A stretch of 64,000 nt of DNA, taken from assembly GCA_035578155.1 (NCBI GenBank), contig JAPWDM010000009.1, positions 2,516,001 through 2,580,000 on the forward strand, in the 5' to 3' direction. Positions 23,440 through 39,370 of this stretch are shown piece by piece. Source of the DNA: Brachynemurus nebulosus (lineage: Eukaryota; Arthropoda; Insecta; Neuroptera; Myrmeleontidae). Under the pieces are notes generated by a model. It was not told where the DNA came from. It worked only from the letters and a program-made list of their open reading frames with translations, and ran no database searches. Every line of letters begins with the position of its first letter. Within the stretch, counting starts at the first letter, position 1. A program made the position numbers and the translations under genes.

Positions 23440-23585
23440 CTTTCTTATCAGTTCGCGCTCTCCATACAACCGTGCAATTACCCCGCGGTACGCTTCCCAA
23501 ACGCAACGCGCCACAGGTGAATTACAGATAAAAGCGTGACGTCATCACGGTGCATGATGGCAAACGTAAAGTAATATAGGTAAGT
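23440..23585 (+). promoter_or_regulatory. Candidate promoter/non-coding exon with a CRE palindrome
   Basis: A GC-richer patch in AT-rich DNA. It has an arthropod-type initiator TCAGTT at 23449, CCCGCGG, a perfect CRE site TGACGTCA at 23537-23544, and a good splice donor (TATAG/GTAAGT) at 23580. No coding frame of interest is present. It could be the 5' exon of an unannotated transcript; this is inference only. Confidence 0.25.
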
Positions 23586-24008
23586 TCATATGTGTACATA
23601 TATGTAATAATATTGGGTGTTACGAAAGTGTAATAGAATCTTCTTGAACTGCTAGTTCAATATTTTGAAATGAAACTTCCTACAAAACTAATTCTTATAT
23701 TAAAGTGGCACCATTCATATACTATTGCCTTATTGTGTTGTCTTTTAACTTGCTACTAAACATAAGGAAGAAGGAAAATAAGAATGGCTTGACATCTCTC
23801 CTAAAGTAGTTATTCAGTTAGGGTAAGAAATCAATATGGCGGACAGTATGATATTTTGACAGTTTAGATAAACTGTTCGCATATTTGTAAATACGATCGA
23901 CGCCCTATATCTCAACTTTCAGATTTTTCTCAAACATACGGATTGTTTTTTTAGGTTACAAATGTGTTCTATTTTATGTGGTTAAAATTCAATCAAAATT
24001 GCTAGAGC

Positions 24009-24081
24009 CAGTGGCGGAGCGAGGGGAATGCAAGGGGTACTGTCATGACCCGGGCGCCAAAAACTAATAGGAGGTTATGAC

Positions 24082-24161
<80 letters not shown>

Positions 24162-24349
24162 TAAACAAATCACTGGCGAGCAAAATAAAAGATCGTTAAG
24201 GGAACTTTTAGCAAAAAATTTAAAATACAAAACGATTTAATTTTTTCCGGTGTATTTTACAATACATAAATTTTTTAAATTTTAGAAGTTAAGGGGGGCG
24301 CAAATAAAATGTCACGCACCGGGCGCCAGTTATGCTCGTTACGTCTCTG
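24009..24349. mobile_element. hAT-like MITE with internal (TA)n
   Basis: 341 bp. The left end CAGTGGCGGAGCGAG and the right complement CAGAGACGTAACGAG are degenerate inverted termini. GGGCGCC lies near each end. Flanks GCTAGAGC (24001-24008) and GTTAGAGC (24350-24357) form an 8-bp duplication. A perfect (TA)n fills 24085-24155. Confidence 0.75.
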
Positions 24350-24508
24350 GTTAGAGCCGTTTTTCTGCAAACGGCCGATCTGTCTATTTTCGAGGCATTT
24401 TCAAAATTTAAGGGCGGCTAGGTCCCACAACAACTTTTGGGTGTATTGACCTCACCAGGTTGTGCATCTTGGTGAACTTTATCTTCATACCAAATTTCAT
24501 CAAAACTC

Positions 24509-24712
24509 CAGGGCCGACGAGAGAAATCATGGGCCCTCTGGCACAACTTTCAAACATTTTCCCCAGAAATATAACTGACGAGCAAAAAAAAAAAAAAATA
24601 AATAAAACGTCGTTTCACTTTCTCCGGGCCCCTAATCGAGACTGCGGGCCCCCTTTTCAGACCCGGTTCCCCGGGCAATTACCCCATCTGCCATATCCTC
24701 TCGCTGGCTCTG
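24509..24712. mobile_element. hAT-like MITE, CAGGGCCGACGAGAG termini
   Basis: 204 bp. The left end is CAGGGCCGACGAGAG and the right complement CAGAGCCAGCGAGAG. Flanks CAAAACTC (24501-24508) and CAAAATCC (24713-24720) match at 6 of 8. GC-rich ends enclose an A-rich centre. The open frame across it is not a gene. Confidence 0.72.
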
Positions 24713-26873
24713 CAAAATCCCTTAAGTGGTTTCATAATTAGGATCAAAATAACTTTCCTAACAGACACAAAGATATTTTTTCCAAATGACTAATTTGAAC
24801 TCACGGGATTTCAAAACGTATATTTTCGCTAAAAATCGACATTGAATTTTTTCACGATCACATATATCTTGGTCTATAGACATAGACCATAGATAATGTG
24901 TAGGATCAAGTAATAATATTTACGTATTTTTTACAATTTATGAAAATAAAAACACAAATGGAACAAATATTATATGAAATTTATAGTTTTACGGTTTGTA
25001 GGATTTCGTAGTGATAACCATTTTGTATTTTCCAGAATAATTTTACGTACTTGTACAATAGAATAATTTTTAAATTTAAAATCAATTGTAATGATGGTGA
25101 GAGCGCCGGGAAAACAAATTTATAATACGGTTTCGGATTATTAAATTACTTTTACATAATATAATCACTTAAGTTACATTTAATACTTAAGTATTTTTTC
25201 TTCAGCGGAGTAAAAAATAGATTCTATGCTTTATTTTCCTCCTAAATTTGAAGGAAAAAAAAAAGTTACCAACTTTATCAACACAAAGCAATTTATTAGT
25301 AATTTAAACATTTTAACCGTCATTTTCGTAACAACCTGTACGTAAAATAATGAAAAACGTTTATACACATACGGTAAATATTCGAATAACAATAGACCAC
25401 ATTTTTATGACTTTTTAAAGTGAGATAAAACGTTTGAAAATACATAAAAAATTGTATTTGAACCTCTTTTTCTAGCACGTTTAGAATAATGTTAGATTAT
25501 TACGTTTTAAGGTATTTAAAGCCTTTACTTATGCGACATACGTGTCACTCACATATCGATATTATTCTATTAGGCGGGCATTTTTTGTTTTTTAATTGTT
25601 GTAAATTCTCAAAAAATGTTTTCAAAATATCAATTTTACTTTTTTTTTATCCGTTTTGTCACGATGTGTAATTCTGTTCGAATCAACATGTGATCCGGCA
25701 TCACACGAGAGCGTTGTTGTATTTTTAATTTTTGGAAATTTTTTTGGAAATACCTATAAATTGCCATTTTGTAAGTATTAAGGTATGACATTTTTTTTTT
25801 CATTTGTTTCTTAAAATTATTTTAGTGATATTTTTCATTAGGTACTGTGATTCATCATTATAAAATTTTTAATGAGTCACGAATTATAATTCAACTCAAA
25901 ATATTTTCTAATTTAATTTTCATGAATGACAATCGAACATTCTAGGATTGCTATTAATTACGCAATTATATATTTGAAAAACGTCATAATCCAGTACGCG
26001 CCAAATTCAAGTATTTGTCAATATTTTAGTCATTAACGAATTGTTTTTTTTTTTTTCCTTTTGGTCTTTAAAGAGTATTTAAACGAGAAATATCGATCGA
26101 TGAAATGATTTTTTGGGTCATTTTAGTGATTAACATTTTGTGTAGTTGATTTTAATATGGCGTACTATATATTTATACCTAGTGTTTTATTTAACATTAC
26201 CCGTTTAGCACGCTTTCAACATTTTTTAAAATTAAAAGGAATGATAAAAAGGAATTAGTTACAGTTATTTTAATTTAAAATTTGAACAAATAATTTTTAT
26301 TTTTTTACAATTTGTAAAATTATTATTATTTTTTTCTTTATCAAAGTTAATAGAAATGTCTGATTTAATAACTTATCAAAAAAAAAAAAAAAAAAAAGAA
26401 ACACCTTACAAATTTTTAATTGATAATAATTATTATCGTATAAAATTATTATTTTTTTTTATAAAATTTATATATTTGTCTTTTTTTAAATAAAATTTAT
26501 ATATATTGGAATGTTTTATCAGAGCAGAGATAAAATATTTGAAGAGAAAAAGTAAACAAAAAAAATTCTATAGTCAATACTTCTATCATACTATTAATTT
26601 TTTAATATTTCTGATTTTCGATATTTCTTGGCGTCTCCACCTGTATATCTTATCAGCAAAACCGATAAACTATTGTTTGAAGACCATTTAAGAAATTTCG
26701 AAAAAATTAATTTAATTACATAATAAATCCGATCATAGCAGGTTTGTTTATTCTTTTTTTTATGACGTAAATGTTTCTCTTCTTCACCAGTGCCGGTTTG
26801 TAACACTGTAAATTGTAAATTGTAAATTTATAGGTAACTGAAATTTAATATTGCTGAGAAAAAATAAGTATAA

Positions 26874-27006
26874 ATAGTATATTGTGCAATAAGTGCGGGA
26901 AATTGTCGATTGCCCACGAAAGCGGAGTTGAGCGCACTCACTACGTTCGTGCGCTCATTCGCTTGAGTGGGCAATCGACAATCCCGCACGAGTTGCACAT
27001 ACTATT
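26874..27006. mobile_element. Hairpin element with GC-rich apex (AGTATATTGTGCAA family)
   Basis: The arms pair from ATAGTATATTGTGCAATAAG at the left to its inverse GTTGCACATACTAT at the right, sharing GCGGGA...TTGTCGATTGCCCAC. A second GC-rich hairpin (GAGCGCAC...GTGCGCTC) forms the apex. A sister element with the same outer ends but a different apex lies at 62131-62261, and a third relative at 41356-41451. Confidence 0.65.
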
Positions 27007-30000
27007 TTTTATTATGAATTTGACATACTTTTTTCTATTATTATTACTATTTTTGACATTTTTATTACTTTTTAAAATAATATTTTTAAGTGATCGTCTT
27101 TTTTTTCTGAATTAATTATTGTTTAAATTACTTTGTTGGTGGTTTCTATAGAAATACTTATGAAATATTTATTAAATGAAAAATCAAGAGGCGGCTTTGC
27201 GTGTTTTGATTAAATTTTGCGTGTTTTATTGTCAATTTGCGTGTGGAAAGTTACTTTCCTCACGCAAAAAAGTATGTGGGAAGAGTACAGTGGGCAAACA
27301 GCTATTTTGCGTACAGAAATGTGTGCGCCAAGTTAGTACTTCTCCCGCATGAGTAATAAAAAACAATTAACATTTTGCATAAATTTTATTTTATTTTTTT
27401 TTTCATCATTAAAAACCAGAATTTGCCGTAACTTATTTTTTTATCTCTTTTCTGTCTGTCTTATCTATATACAAATATGTAATCGTTCTATCAAAGACTA
27501 CAATACATTACTACAAGTACGACTGTTTCAATTTTTCGAAATAGTCTTACGCACTTTTAAGATTTCGTAGTTCTAACAACCAAATACTTATGCATTTATA
27601 ATGTCTGTTGCCATAGAGGTAGTCAACTCGCACTTCATCACCCTTTGAATCCCACAGGGACAAAGATTTTTTTTTTATAGACGCCATATTATCAATCATT
27701 GTAACTGAAAATTTTGACGGCAAAAATAAAAGAAACTGTAATATGATTCGTAAACATGTAAGATTCTTTAAGGTTAGAATAAACATAAGAAACTGCCTAC
27801 ATACAAAAATAAAAATCATTGGTTCCGCTCTTATAAAACCAATTATAAAAGACAATTACCTATAAGAAAATATCTTTTCCAAGTAACTTTTGAATTACTT
27901 GCATAAGTAATAAAAACTACATTTATAGTAATTGAAGGTTACCAGTTTGGTTTTAAAACTAATATTCATGGACATAAAAAGAATAAAATCAATTTTTTTT
28001 ATATTTTTTATGATCAAATCTTATTAAAAAATTTTATTTTTAATGTAGCTACATAAAATAACATAATAAAATCTACAATGTCTTTTCAATCTACATTCTA
28101 ATTCATTTTGTCCAGTGCAAAATTATCTTTGACCGGGCCTGATACTAGAAAAATCTTATCATTTTGAATATTCATTAAGTACATTTATTATATGAATACT
28201 ATGTTTTATATTTGGGTTCTCTTATCAAAAAAGGTAAAAAAAGTGGAAAAATAATTTACTTTATTAATTATACTTGCACACAAAAGTTTTATAATTATTT
28301 CGTATTTAAAATTATGTATAGTAGTCTTCATTTAAAACGTCTAGAATCGAGTGAAGTTTGCAACAAACAAAAAAAACCGTTACGCTTTAGCCATAAAATA
28401 TTTGAATCATTTTGTATTTTACGATAATAATACAAATAAATATAAAGGTGACTAAATAAAAGAAAACTAATATTCTTCTAGCTTTGTCACTTGTGTTGGT
28501 GATATAATTTTGTTTAAATACAATTGAATGTTGCATAATAAAATGTAAATACAAGCAAGAAGTTAGCTGTAAGCTGTATGCACTTTTGTGCAGAATACAA
28601 AACATAATGAAAAAAAAAAGAAACATGAATACTGGTAGTAAAACAAATAGTTTTTTTTTTTTATGTAATAAAACGTAAACCACAAACTATTTTCAATATA
28701 TTTTTATTTAAATAAAAACTGAAATGTGTATATTTAAGTATTTATTGTCAATACAGTTGTCCGTATAAAAATGAATTATATCTACAAATTATGAAATACA
28801 TACATAAATATTACATACAAATATGTATTTCTATTTTATTTTTTATTTTTTTTTTTCGAAAAAATATAATAATACATAAAATTATTATGTATGTATTTAT
28901 TGAAAGACGATGTGAGGTTAACTTTTGAAAACAATTAACACTTTGCTTGCTAGTAGAACGTCCTAGAAATAACAATATTTCAATATATTTACTGAACTAA
29001 TTACAAACACTGTATTAAATAGTTCATAATACAATATGCAACGGCATATGTACAGTAAATGTTAAAAATGTTCGTACATTTATTTGGGTATCGTAAAAAT
29101 TAGATACGCGAACTAGTGATCAAAAAAGTAACTATTGCCAGTAATCAAGGTTTGTTTATTAGGTTTTGATGGCATATTTTTTGGAATATCATTTTAATTT
29201 TTCTATTTTCTCAATCGTCACCAGGTGCCGAAACATTATACCGCGTCCCCATTGGCTAGGCGACGTTGGCGCCGCGAAAAAATTTTTTTCTTTTTTAAAT
29301 CAACTTCTAAATTAACGTGTGATAGCTTTAAAAATTGCCCTTTAAATGTCTTTTCTGAATATAAAATTGCCTTAGCTGTAACTTTTAACAATAGTAAGTT
29401 ATCATTATATGTATTATTTAAACATTTTGACATATAAATTAGCATTAAAACAATAAAAAAGTTTTTTAATCACCAAAATATTTTTTCCTAATACTTTTAA
29501 ATTTGTCCCATCGAAGCGCGAAATTCTTTTTTGATTTAATTATATAATTAAAGAGAAAAAAATTAAAAACAACAAAAAAGAAAAAAAATTTCGCGGGCTA
29601 GCTTCACTTAGCTGTCCCCATTTGATAGTTTAGTTTTTTTTTCGTTCCACTATATGGAATCGTGGTGATTAATATTTGGGGAAAATGGAAGATTTAGAAG
29701 TCTCCGGGAATAAAAACTAGTAAAGTTGAGTTAGTCTATTTGTACAGAAATATTAATATCCGTTACATACTTTTTTTTAAAAAAAATTATGGTTAAGGAA
29801 CTTAATCATAGAGAAAATATTAATAACTTATAGAAAAAAAATTAGGAATATTTTATAACAGATTGTAATGCATTTAGTTATATTGATTATGTTTTAAAAC
29901 ATAATTTTCACATATTGTTCGGAAACATTTGTTAACACTAATGGTTATTAATTAACACATTACCTATAAATTAATTTATATAACGCTTGTTAGAATTAGC

Positions 30001-32948
30001 TTTTATATTCATGCGCAAATATCGAACCCACATTTAAATTGAATAATTTAAAAAAATACAAACTTTCTCTGTGATTATTTGTAATATAATTTACATGTAA
30101 ATTAAACGAATAACGAATTTTACTTTTTGAGAAAATTTTTTTTAAAAGGTGTACCCATGTCTCAAGGTTGTATATTTATAACACTTTATTCTTTTAAAAA
30201 AGTAATTATATTTATAATACAATTATTTTATTGCGTTGGTTTCTTTTTTTAAATTTATATTTCAGCTTTTTATTATTTGATTTCAGCAGATTTTCAAGTG
30301 AACGTCCAAACTCGAAAATAAAGAGAGCTATCCGTCGACAGTACTGTAATTAAAATCACTGTCATGGAGTTGCTCTCTTTATGGACGAGTTATCTATCGT
30401 CGAAAATTTCAGATTCGGGTTAATTAAACTTATTACTGGTAAGTAATAAAAATAATAATTCTTTTTATCTGTGAACAGATGGAAAATTTATATAAATAAT
30501 GATTGTAAAAAAATTCATTTTAAGTGCGTACTTACTCCTTTTTTTTAATTTTACGTGAAAATTTTTTTAAAAAAGTTTTTATACATACGTAAAGAAGATT
30601 TATCTTTTTAAATTTTTTAACGGTACCATTCTAAAGTATCTATTGTGTTAGTTGACAATTAGAGTAAATATGACAACTTTTTTTATCACGGAAGATTTTG
30701 AAATTTGTAACATATTATAATAGGTACCTATATTTATGTACATAAGTAAATATTTAATTTAAAACAGTTTCATATTTAATTAGGTACAGCTTCTGTACAC
30801 TGAAAATATACAAAATCAAATTTGGTAGGAATGCAGTTATTTTTGTAACTAAAATTCATTTATGATTAAAATGTTGCGACCAACCATTTTATAAATTTCA
30901 TGCATAAATTTAGATTGCAATTTTACACATATGTTACCTATTTTTAATAGTAATTTTTAAATTACGAAAATGGCTATATTCACTTTGGTGGTAACACCAT
31001 CTGGGTGTTTGGGCTCATTTAATAATTTAAGCGTCACGTTATAAAAATTATTAACAATAAGTGACAGTATTATGGGAAATTTTTAAAATTTCTTTTGATT
31101 TCAGTCTCAAAACATGCTTTTTAATAGGAAAAACTGGAAATCACCAAAACGTTACTTAACATTTTTTTACGACCAAACGCCTCAATTATATGTAGGTATA
31201 ATAACGAAATTGTTTTTGCGCAAATATAGACACTGTAACATGATAATCTGTAAGTAACAAACTTACTTAAAATATATTTTTAAGTAAATATAATTTAAGT
31301 AAGTACCTTGTAGAAAGCGTTTTAATGGTTCTTAAAACATAAAATCTACCTTGTTCCTATGTTTGATTAACGATAAAGTTATTAAATAAAAAATGATAAG
31401 AAGTCTGATTACTTTATTTTTATTTTATATTTACAATTAATAAATGTTATAAAAGTTAAAATATATGATTTTTAATTTTATACCTTATGTAACAAGTACA
31501 GTAAGCGCAAATTATCATAATATTACGTAATTGTTGTGTTGACAAGGTTGCCAATACGTTCCTTGAATTCATTAATTTTAGAAAAAAACGTTAATAATGA
31601 CATAAATTCAAAATACCTAAATCATAAATTTTAATAAATTTGTCGTTGTTTAAATAAGTATGACAAGTGTAAAATTTTCCTCATTTTAAATAAAATAAAT
31701 AAATTTGTTCATTGTCGTTTTTATCTGGTACTATTTAAGTATTCACAATTAATGTTAAGATTTTATACTATTGTTAAAAATGTATTTTAAGCAAAGAAAT
31801 TTATAAGCTATTATTCATGTAATATCTAAAAGATTAAAATATTAAATGTAATTTATTATTTAAACATACTGTCTGTTACATTTGCAAATGGATATTTTTA
31901 TGTAAATTTTATTGTAACAATTTATTGTGTTAGTATTTGTAAATATTTGAAATAGTTATTACTTACGCAACTGATAAAAAGTTGAAAATGTTTTCCTGTG
32001 GGGCTTCAAACTAAACAAAAAAGATATTTCTTATTTGAAAAAAATTCACTCAAATGAAATAAAGAGAAACAAAAGAAACTATTTTTGCTTCTTGAATTTT
32101 AATGAATAAATATTTCAAAATATTTATTTTTTCTATAATTATATTAACTTGCTAATGGTCATGAAGAATTATGAAAAAATTAACTGATACATTTAGACAA
32201 CTAATACACTTGAAAAAAATGTCCTTAAAGGTGGCGCTCCCTTTATATTACCTGTAATATACTGGCCATTAATGGGTTAACACTTTCTAAAATAATGGAA
32301 AAATTATTACGACATTGCAAATTAACAAAAATTTTTAATTCTGAATTACAAAAATAAGTATCTTTATTGTAAATTTTATTATATCAGTATTGTACACGTA
32401 TAAAAATAATAATCATAATTATTATGACCACTATATGTACACATCATGTAAATGCATATTTTTAGTCGTAATTAATTATTTTTGTTCTAGGTATAAAGAG
32501 AAAGTGTCCAATTATGATTATTTTCCAATTAAAAGCGTATAATTAATAATAATGAATTTATAGGCATATTATAATATATCCTGTTTATAAAAGAATTAAA
32601 ATAAAGCACGTTCTTATTTTTTCCTTGCGTTTTATTTATCTATTGTTTTATGTTGTAAATTAGTGTAAAATAAATACTTAATTTTTTCTAAAAAGTACTT
32701 CATGAATGGAGAAAATTTAACTTTCTCATACGGTCTCATTTAAAAAATTTCAAATTTTTAAAAAGAAAATAACCGTTAAGACGGTATCCATCTGCTTAAG
32801 AATTTTGTAACTATTATTTCGTAACTGCAGTTTTATAATTTCTAGATGGCAGCATACGCTATAAATGTTTTTACGTTAACAATATAGATGTCACTTATCA
32901 AATTTCGTTTGAGAACTGTCATTTGGTTTTGACATTTCTTTAACAAAC

Positions 32949-33706
32949 ATGTCTATTCCAAAAAATGAGTACGTATTTTTTAAATTTATTCGAATATTTT
33001 AATTAATTAATTCGTTTTTTTTAATTCAGCATTAAAATCACGACTGGAGCGATTGTGTGTGAAGAATCAAAATTACGCGGTGATATAACAGTTGGAGCGA
33101 ACACGGTGATTCATCCAAAAGCTACAATTTTGGCCGAAGCTGGTCCAATTGTCATTGGTGAGGGATGTCTGATTGAAGAATTAGCAACAATTATTCATAA
33201 GTATTACACTTTTTTTTTGGTGATTTTCAAATTTAAAATTTTAAAACGTTCGAAAATGTTTTTTGGTTAGGTTACCAATAGATGGCCCTAAACCGTCGAA
33301 TGGCGATCCACCGCCAGTTTTGACTATAGGTCCGAATAATGTTTTTGAAGTGGGTTGTATGTGTGAATTATCGGAGAGTATTGGGCAGAATAATATTGTG
33401 GAAAGTAAAGCGTATGTGGGCCCAAAAGTGAAAATTACAAATGGTTGTATTATTGGTGCCGCGTGTAAAATTACACGACATCAAACAATTAAGGAGAATA
33501 CGATTATTTATGGCGAAGAGTGCCTTCAACGTGAGGGATTAGATAAACCAGCGGTAATTTGATTCTCTACAGTCAAAACTTTGTTATATTAGCAAAAATT
33601 AATTTTTTGTTTTTAATTTTTTTAGCCGCAAACGTTACAGATCGATTTCTTGTCGAAAATTCTACCGAATTATCATCACATACGAAGATCTAATCGAAAA
33701 AATTAA
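32949..33706 (+). CDS. DCTN6: Dynactin subunit 6 (p27), complete, four exons
   Basis: Coding join: 32949-32968, 33030-33200, 33271-33553, 33626-33706; 184 residues (human 190). Intron phases 2, 2, 0; all introns are 61-72 bp with GT/AG borders. It is part of the pointed-end complex of dynactin, the adaptor that lets dynein carry cargo along microtubules. Seen: hexapeptide repeats of a left-handed beta-helix ([85 protein letters not shown]) and the conserved C-terminal [15 protein letters not shown] tail. The first exon codes only six full residues (MSIPKN), so a search for long frames would miss it. It is compact and isolated, with no neighbour within 15 kb. Confidence 0.97.
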
Positions 33707-33737
33707 TTATCTATGAATTTTATACTCATTTTTATTT

Positions 33738-33743
33738 AATAAA
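33738..33743 (+). terminator. DCTN6 polyadenylation signal
   Basis: AATAAA lies 32 bases after the stop codon, followed by TATTATAATGTGTCATT, a suitable T/GT-rich downstream element. Confidence 0.7.
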
Positions 33744-35104
33744 ACTATTTATTATAATGTGTCATTTATTTTAACCCGTTATGTTGTATACCTATTCCTG
33801 CTTTTTGGATTTTGATAAAATTTTACGTTATAGTTCAAAATAGGGTAAATTTCCATAGAAGACCTTAGTTTCTTTTCCAGAATCAGTAAAAGTTTGTATT
33901 ATTCTATAATATTTAGCGTCTTAAAAACTAAATTTATCGAAACCAAAGTACATAATAGTTAATGAGGCTTTTTAAAAACTGGTATTACGGAAATATAAAT
34001 AGTTGTATTACTTAAAAAGAAACAGCTCTGTTTCCCTTAATTTTTTAAATTTTTAAAATTTCATAAGAAAATTCAAATCAAACTGTCTTAATAAATAAAT
34101 ATTCAAATATAGCTCATTCATTCTTTGTTTAACTAATTACACTTAATTATCTTTACCATGAAGTTGGCAGCGAGAGTTTACAAAAAAAATAATTTTTGGG
34201 AAAATCTCGACTGATATGCTTTAGACTGTTGAATTTTTAAAAATATGTCAATTTTCTTCCATAATTTTTTTTTAATTTAATATTTTATCTTTCTCAGTGA
34301 TTTTATATTTTTAATGCTTGGAACAATATTTTACTAATAAATCTAGGGCTTTTACGGATTCTTTTTTAAATACTTATAAAAAATTCACCCGAAAATTTTT
34401 AACGATAATTTCTACACAGTTTCTCTAGATATTACATTTAATAATGGGTTAAACATTAGTTGTCACTGTATATGGTTGTCACCGTTGTCACTAGCGGGTT
34501 AAATATTAGTTGTTCCATTTTTTATAAAACATATTTAACATGTGCTGCTATCTCTTAAAGAATTGATTAAAAACAACAAAGATGGCTGATTGTTTGGTAT
34601 TTAAATAAAAAAAAAAAAAATACAATCTATTGTTAAAAGTTTATAATTACAACAATCAAAAACGATTAATTTGCCATTTAATTATTTATTTTCGATGTAA
34701 TTTATAAATAAATCATAATCAAATAATCATTTATTTTAAACTACAAGTTTTGTTTATTTAATTTTATATTTAATTTTTACATATTTATGAATATATTAAT
34801 ACTGACTAGGTATGTCAAATTGTACAAGAAAATTAAACAAAAAGTATATAAATGAAAATTTAGTAGTAGTAAAATACAGGCACATAATTTTAAACGGTTA
34901 TTTACCGAGGAAACGCATCGTCGCATTTGTGTTACGCATCGATACATAAAACATTTAAACACGTCGGCAGTAATAAAATATGTTTCGGTGCTATTTCCGA
35001 ATAAAATATATCAATAACAGTAGCGGTCGGTATTTAAGTATACGGTGTGCAATGTTGCGTGTGTTAAAATACGCATAGATGTTGTCGTAGGAATATATAG
35101 ATTT

Positions 35105-35430
35105 TATTTTATAAAATGCAAAAATTGTTTGTTTGTTTGTTTGTGTCGCTATGACGTCTCAGGTGTTTAACCAATTAACTTCAAACTTTGTATAGTTATA
35201 GTCAGGAAGATGTAGAAGGACATAGGATATTTTCATTAGGAAAAAACACCATGTTCCTGGGGGAAAATGTATTTAAAACGAAGTAATGCAATAAAAAACG
35301 AATAATTGACGTTAGACGTTATATACTGTTAACAAAGGGGACGCAAAAAGACACAGTCTATTTTTTACTACGGGAAACTTGCTGTTAGAATTCCATTTAT
35401 CGTGTGGGCGAAGTCGCGGGTAAAAGCTAG
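35105..35430 (+). mobile_element. Transposon 3' fragment ending GTCGCGGGTAAAAGCTAG
   Basis: It contains a (TTTG)n start, a block TTCAAACTTTGTATAGTTAT and a GC-rich end GGGCGAAGTCGCGGGTAAAAG then CTAG. A related end (GCGAACGACGTCGCGGGTAC) lies at about 46476-46500. Ends of this kind are common in insect repeats; a CTAG end is compatible with a Helitron, but I cannot establish the class. Confidence 0.4.
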
Positions 35431-35930
35431 TACGTAATGAATATTGTTTTGTATCTTTATTATATTTTGGTAAAAAAATTCACAATGATTAAAAATTAAA
35501 CTATAAAACAAAAAGTAATTACACTGTCTTTATTAGTTTAAGACAAGAGGACGAGTTTTATTTAATGTCTACGACATATTTGTTTGCATCTTTTTTTTAA
35601 TAATAGCGGTTTCTTTATTTAATTTTCGCAGTTATGAATAATTTGCTATGGACTTCTTTTTTAAATTTGTATAAAATGCATTTTAAGTTTAATAATTATG
35701 GTAAAATTGTAGTTTAAATTTATTGGTTTTCGATAAGTATTAATGTTTTTGAGTGTAATTTTTATATAGAGGTAGGGAGATAAATGGAAATGGGATTCAA
35801 AGTGAAACACACTGACGTTCTTTGGCTAGGAGCTTAGATGATTTTATATTTTATATTGTTTAAATTATTTAATTTGCCCACAACTTTACTACACATACGT
35901 TTACTGTGAAAGTGCGCGGACTATATAGTG

Positions 35931-37343
<1,413 letters not shown>

Positions 37344-38246
37344 TAAATGATGTAAAATATCACAATATCTTTTGAAAATTGTTTTATGATTCAAACGAAA
37401 ACCGTCCTAATACCGACAAATAATTTTTAATAATTAATAATCGGAAATTGTAACAAAATTCAAGAGAAAAAAGAAATTTAAATGAACGTCACCATCTCGT
37501 ACAGTTGAAATAGAATAAAATGACAACAAAATAAGTAAAACAAAAGCCGACGACATAATTTCACGATTCAATTTACACGAGACAAATAAATCAGTGCCCG
37601 TTAACATTATTACTTAAACGAAATACAAATTCCCATCTTGTTTATAATTCACGCATATGTGATTATAACACCATCTATATGTACATATTTTGTATACAAT
37701 AAGAAATATTTCTCAAGCAAATTAAATGAAAAAGAAATTATTTAAATTATACTTTATTATTAAAACCGGATAAAGAAGATTTTGGTCTAGAGTGAAATAT
37801 TTTTTCTTTTTTTTTGCAGAATTTTATGCTATTCTACACTTTGTAAGAAAATAAATACATTTTCCTCTTTCTTTTTGTCCTTTCTCCCCCTTCTCCCTCA
37901 TTTTTGGAAATATTTGAATCAGTTGTCATTACTTAAATTACTGTAATTACTTTCTAGAAAGCTCGATTTGAAAAAAGGAAATTTTTTTAATATGATGATG
38001 TCATCAAGTCAAACTAGAAAATTTTTTATTGCTATAAAAATTGTAAATAAAATGACAGAATGATAAAACTGGTACCAATTTCTAGATTTTCGAAGCCGGT
38101 TTTTTTTTTAGGAATTCGTAGATCTAACCACGAAATTCTTATGAACATCATGTGTGTATCATCACGTTGGGTGGTCTAATACCCGCACTTTAACACTTTG
38201 CATTAGTCAATGTTGAATTTATGCAATTTAAGAAACAGTGTCGTTT

Positions 38247-38365
38247 TTAGCGAACTTCCAGAATGGAATTCAGCTATTACAGCCACTGTCATGATGCGAC
38301 TTGAGCCCGGGACCATGGCAGAAATTTGTTTTTAGGTCCCTAGAAACCGAAAATAATATTCACTA

Positions 38366-38456
<91 letters not shown>

Positions 38457-38747
38457 TATATGTCTTGTCTTACTTTTATGAAATTTGGTGAAAATATTGG
38501 TCCCAAACCGTTGGAAAAGTTCGTGAACCAAACACGTCCGATGCCCGGAACATGGTTTTTTGGCAATTTTCGTGAAAAAATTAGTTTTTTGCCAAAATTT
38601 TCCCTTATTCAAAAATTTTTGCGACATTGTTTTATACCATTGAAACAGGGAGAAATAATCACACAAAAAAGGTCTTTAAACTATTATTCTATGTCAACTA
38701 GTTTCCGAGAAAAACTAATTTTTGTAAACGGAAATTCAGGGGTATTT
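38247..38747 (+). repeat. Truncated TTAA/(TA)n family copy
   Basis: It runs from GCGAACTTCCAGAATGG to AACGGAAATTCAGGGGTAT. A (TA)n run fills 38368-38454 at the family position. TTAA ends and outer regions are absent. Confidence 0.85.
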
Positions 38748-39370
38748 TAAATCTATAATTGAAATTTTGTAACTTATATACATAGGAAGTAAAAGGTTTA
38801 AAGATAAAATATATTATTAACAAATTAAAGGTTTTCGTCTCAAGAATTGTGAAAAAACTCTAGCTACTGAACTACATAATCCTTTATTTTTACCAAAATT
38901 AAGCATGTTGGATCAAATGAGGAAATCATCCTATAATTTTATTTTTATTGTAGGCAAACTTTTTTAATCACGCTAAAACATCAGCGTCAGTTGGGCGACA
39001 TAACCTATACAAATACACCCCGTTTTCATGGCATCTTTGTAGGGATCGATGAAAAATGGATTGATCATTTATTAACCATCTTTAAGACTTATTTACAAAT
39101 TTTACAATAATAATTAATGTGCGGCTTCAAAATTGGAGAAAGTTGATAATTTGTATAGCTATATATACGTAGCTACATTAACAATTACAGTCTTTGTTTT
39201 CAGTACGAAAAATTGCATATAAATTATTTGTGTAGTTAAACATATCAAAAGCGTATTAAAAATAATTACTGGGTAATTTTCGTTTTTAAAGACATGCAAT
39301 TAATAGCATAAAGAAAACATTTTAAATACATACCTATACAGTGTATAAGCAAATATATTAGACACAGAGA

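Larger units (their letters stand above)
17714..32948. other. 15-kb region without a recognised gene
   Basis: Very AT-rich. Listed elements lie at 20963, 21881, 22679, 24009, 24509 and 26874. Between them I see only degenerate dispersed repeats. One example is a block at 17905-17960 that recurs near 29110-29165, with GAACTAGTGATCAAAAAA in common. A GC-richer patch at 29225-29290 has no family match. From 27.4 to 32.9 kb there is essentially featureless AT-rich DNA with an 11-bp inverted pair (ATAAAGAGAGC/GCTCTCTTTAT) at 30318-30384. Confidence 0.6.

Noticed and set aside
33055..33270. DCTN6 start at an internal ATG or alternative codon near 33055
   Set aside because: A 20-nt first exon at 32949 with a phase-compatible intron gives MSIPKNDIKIT and full agreement with the family N-terminus.
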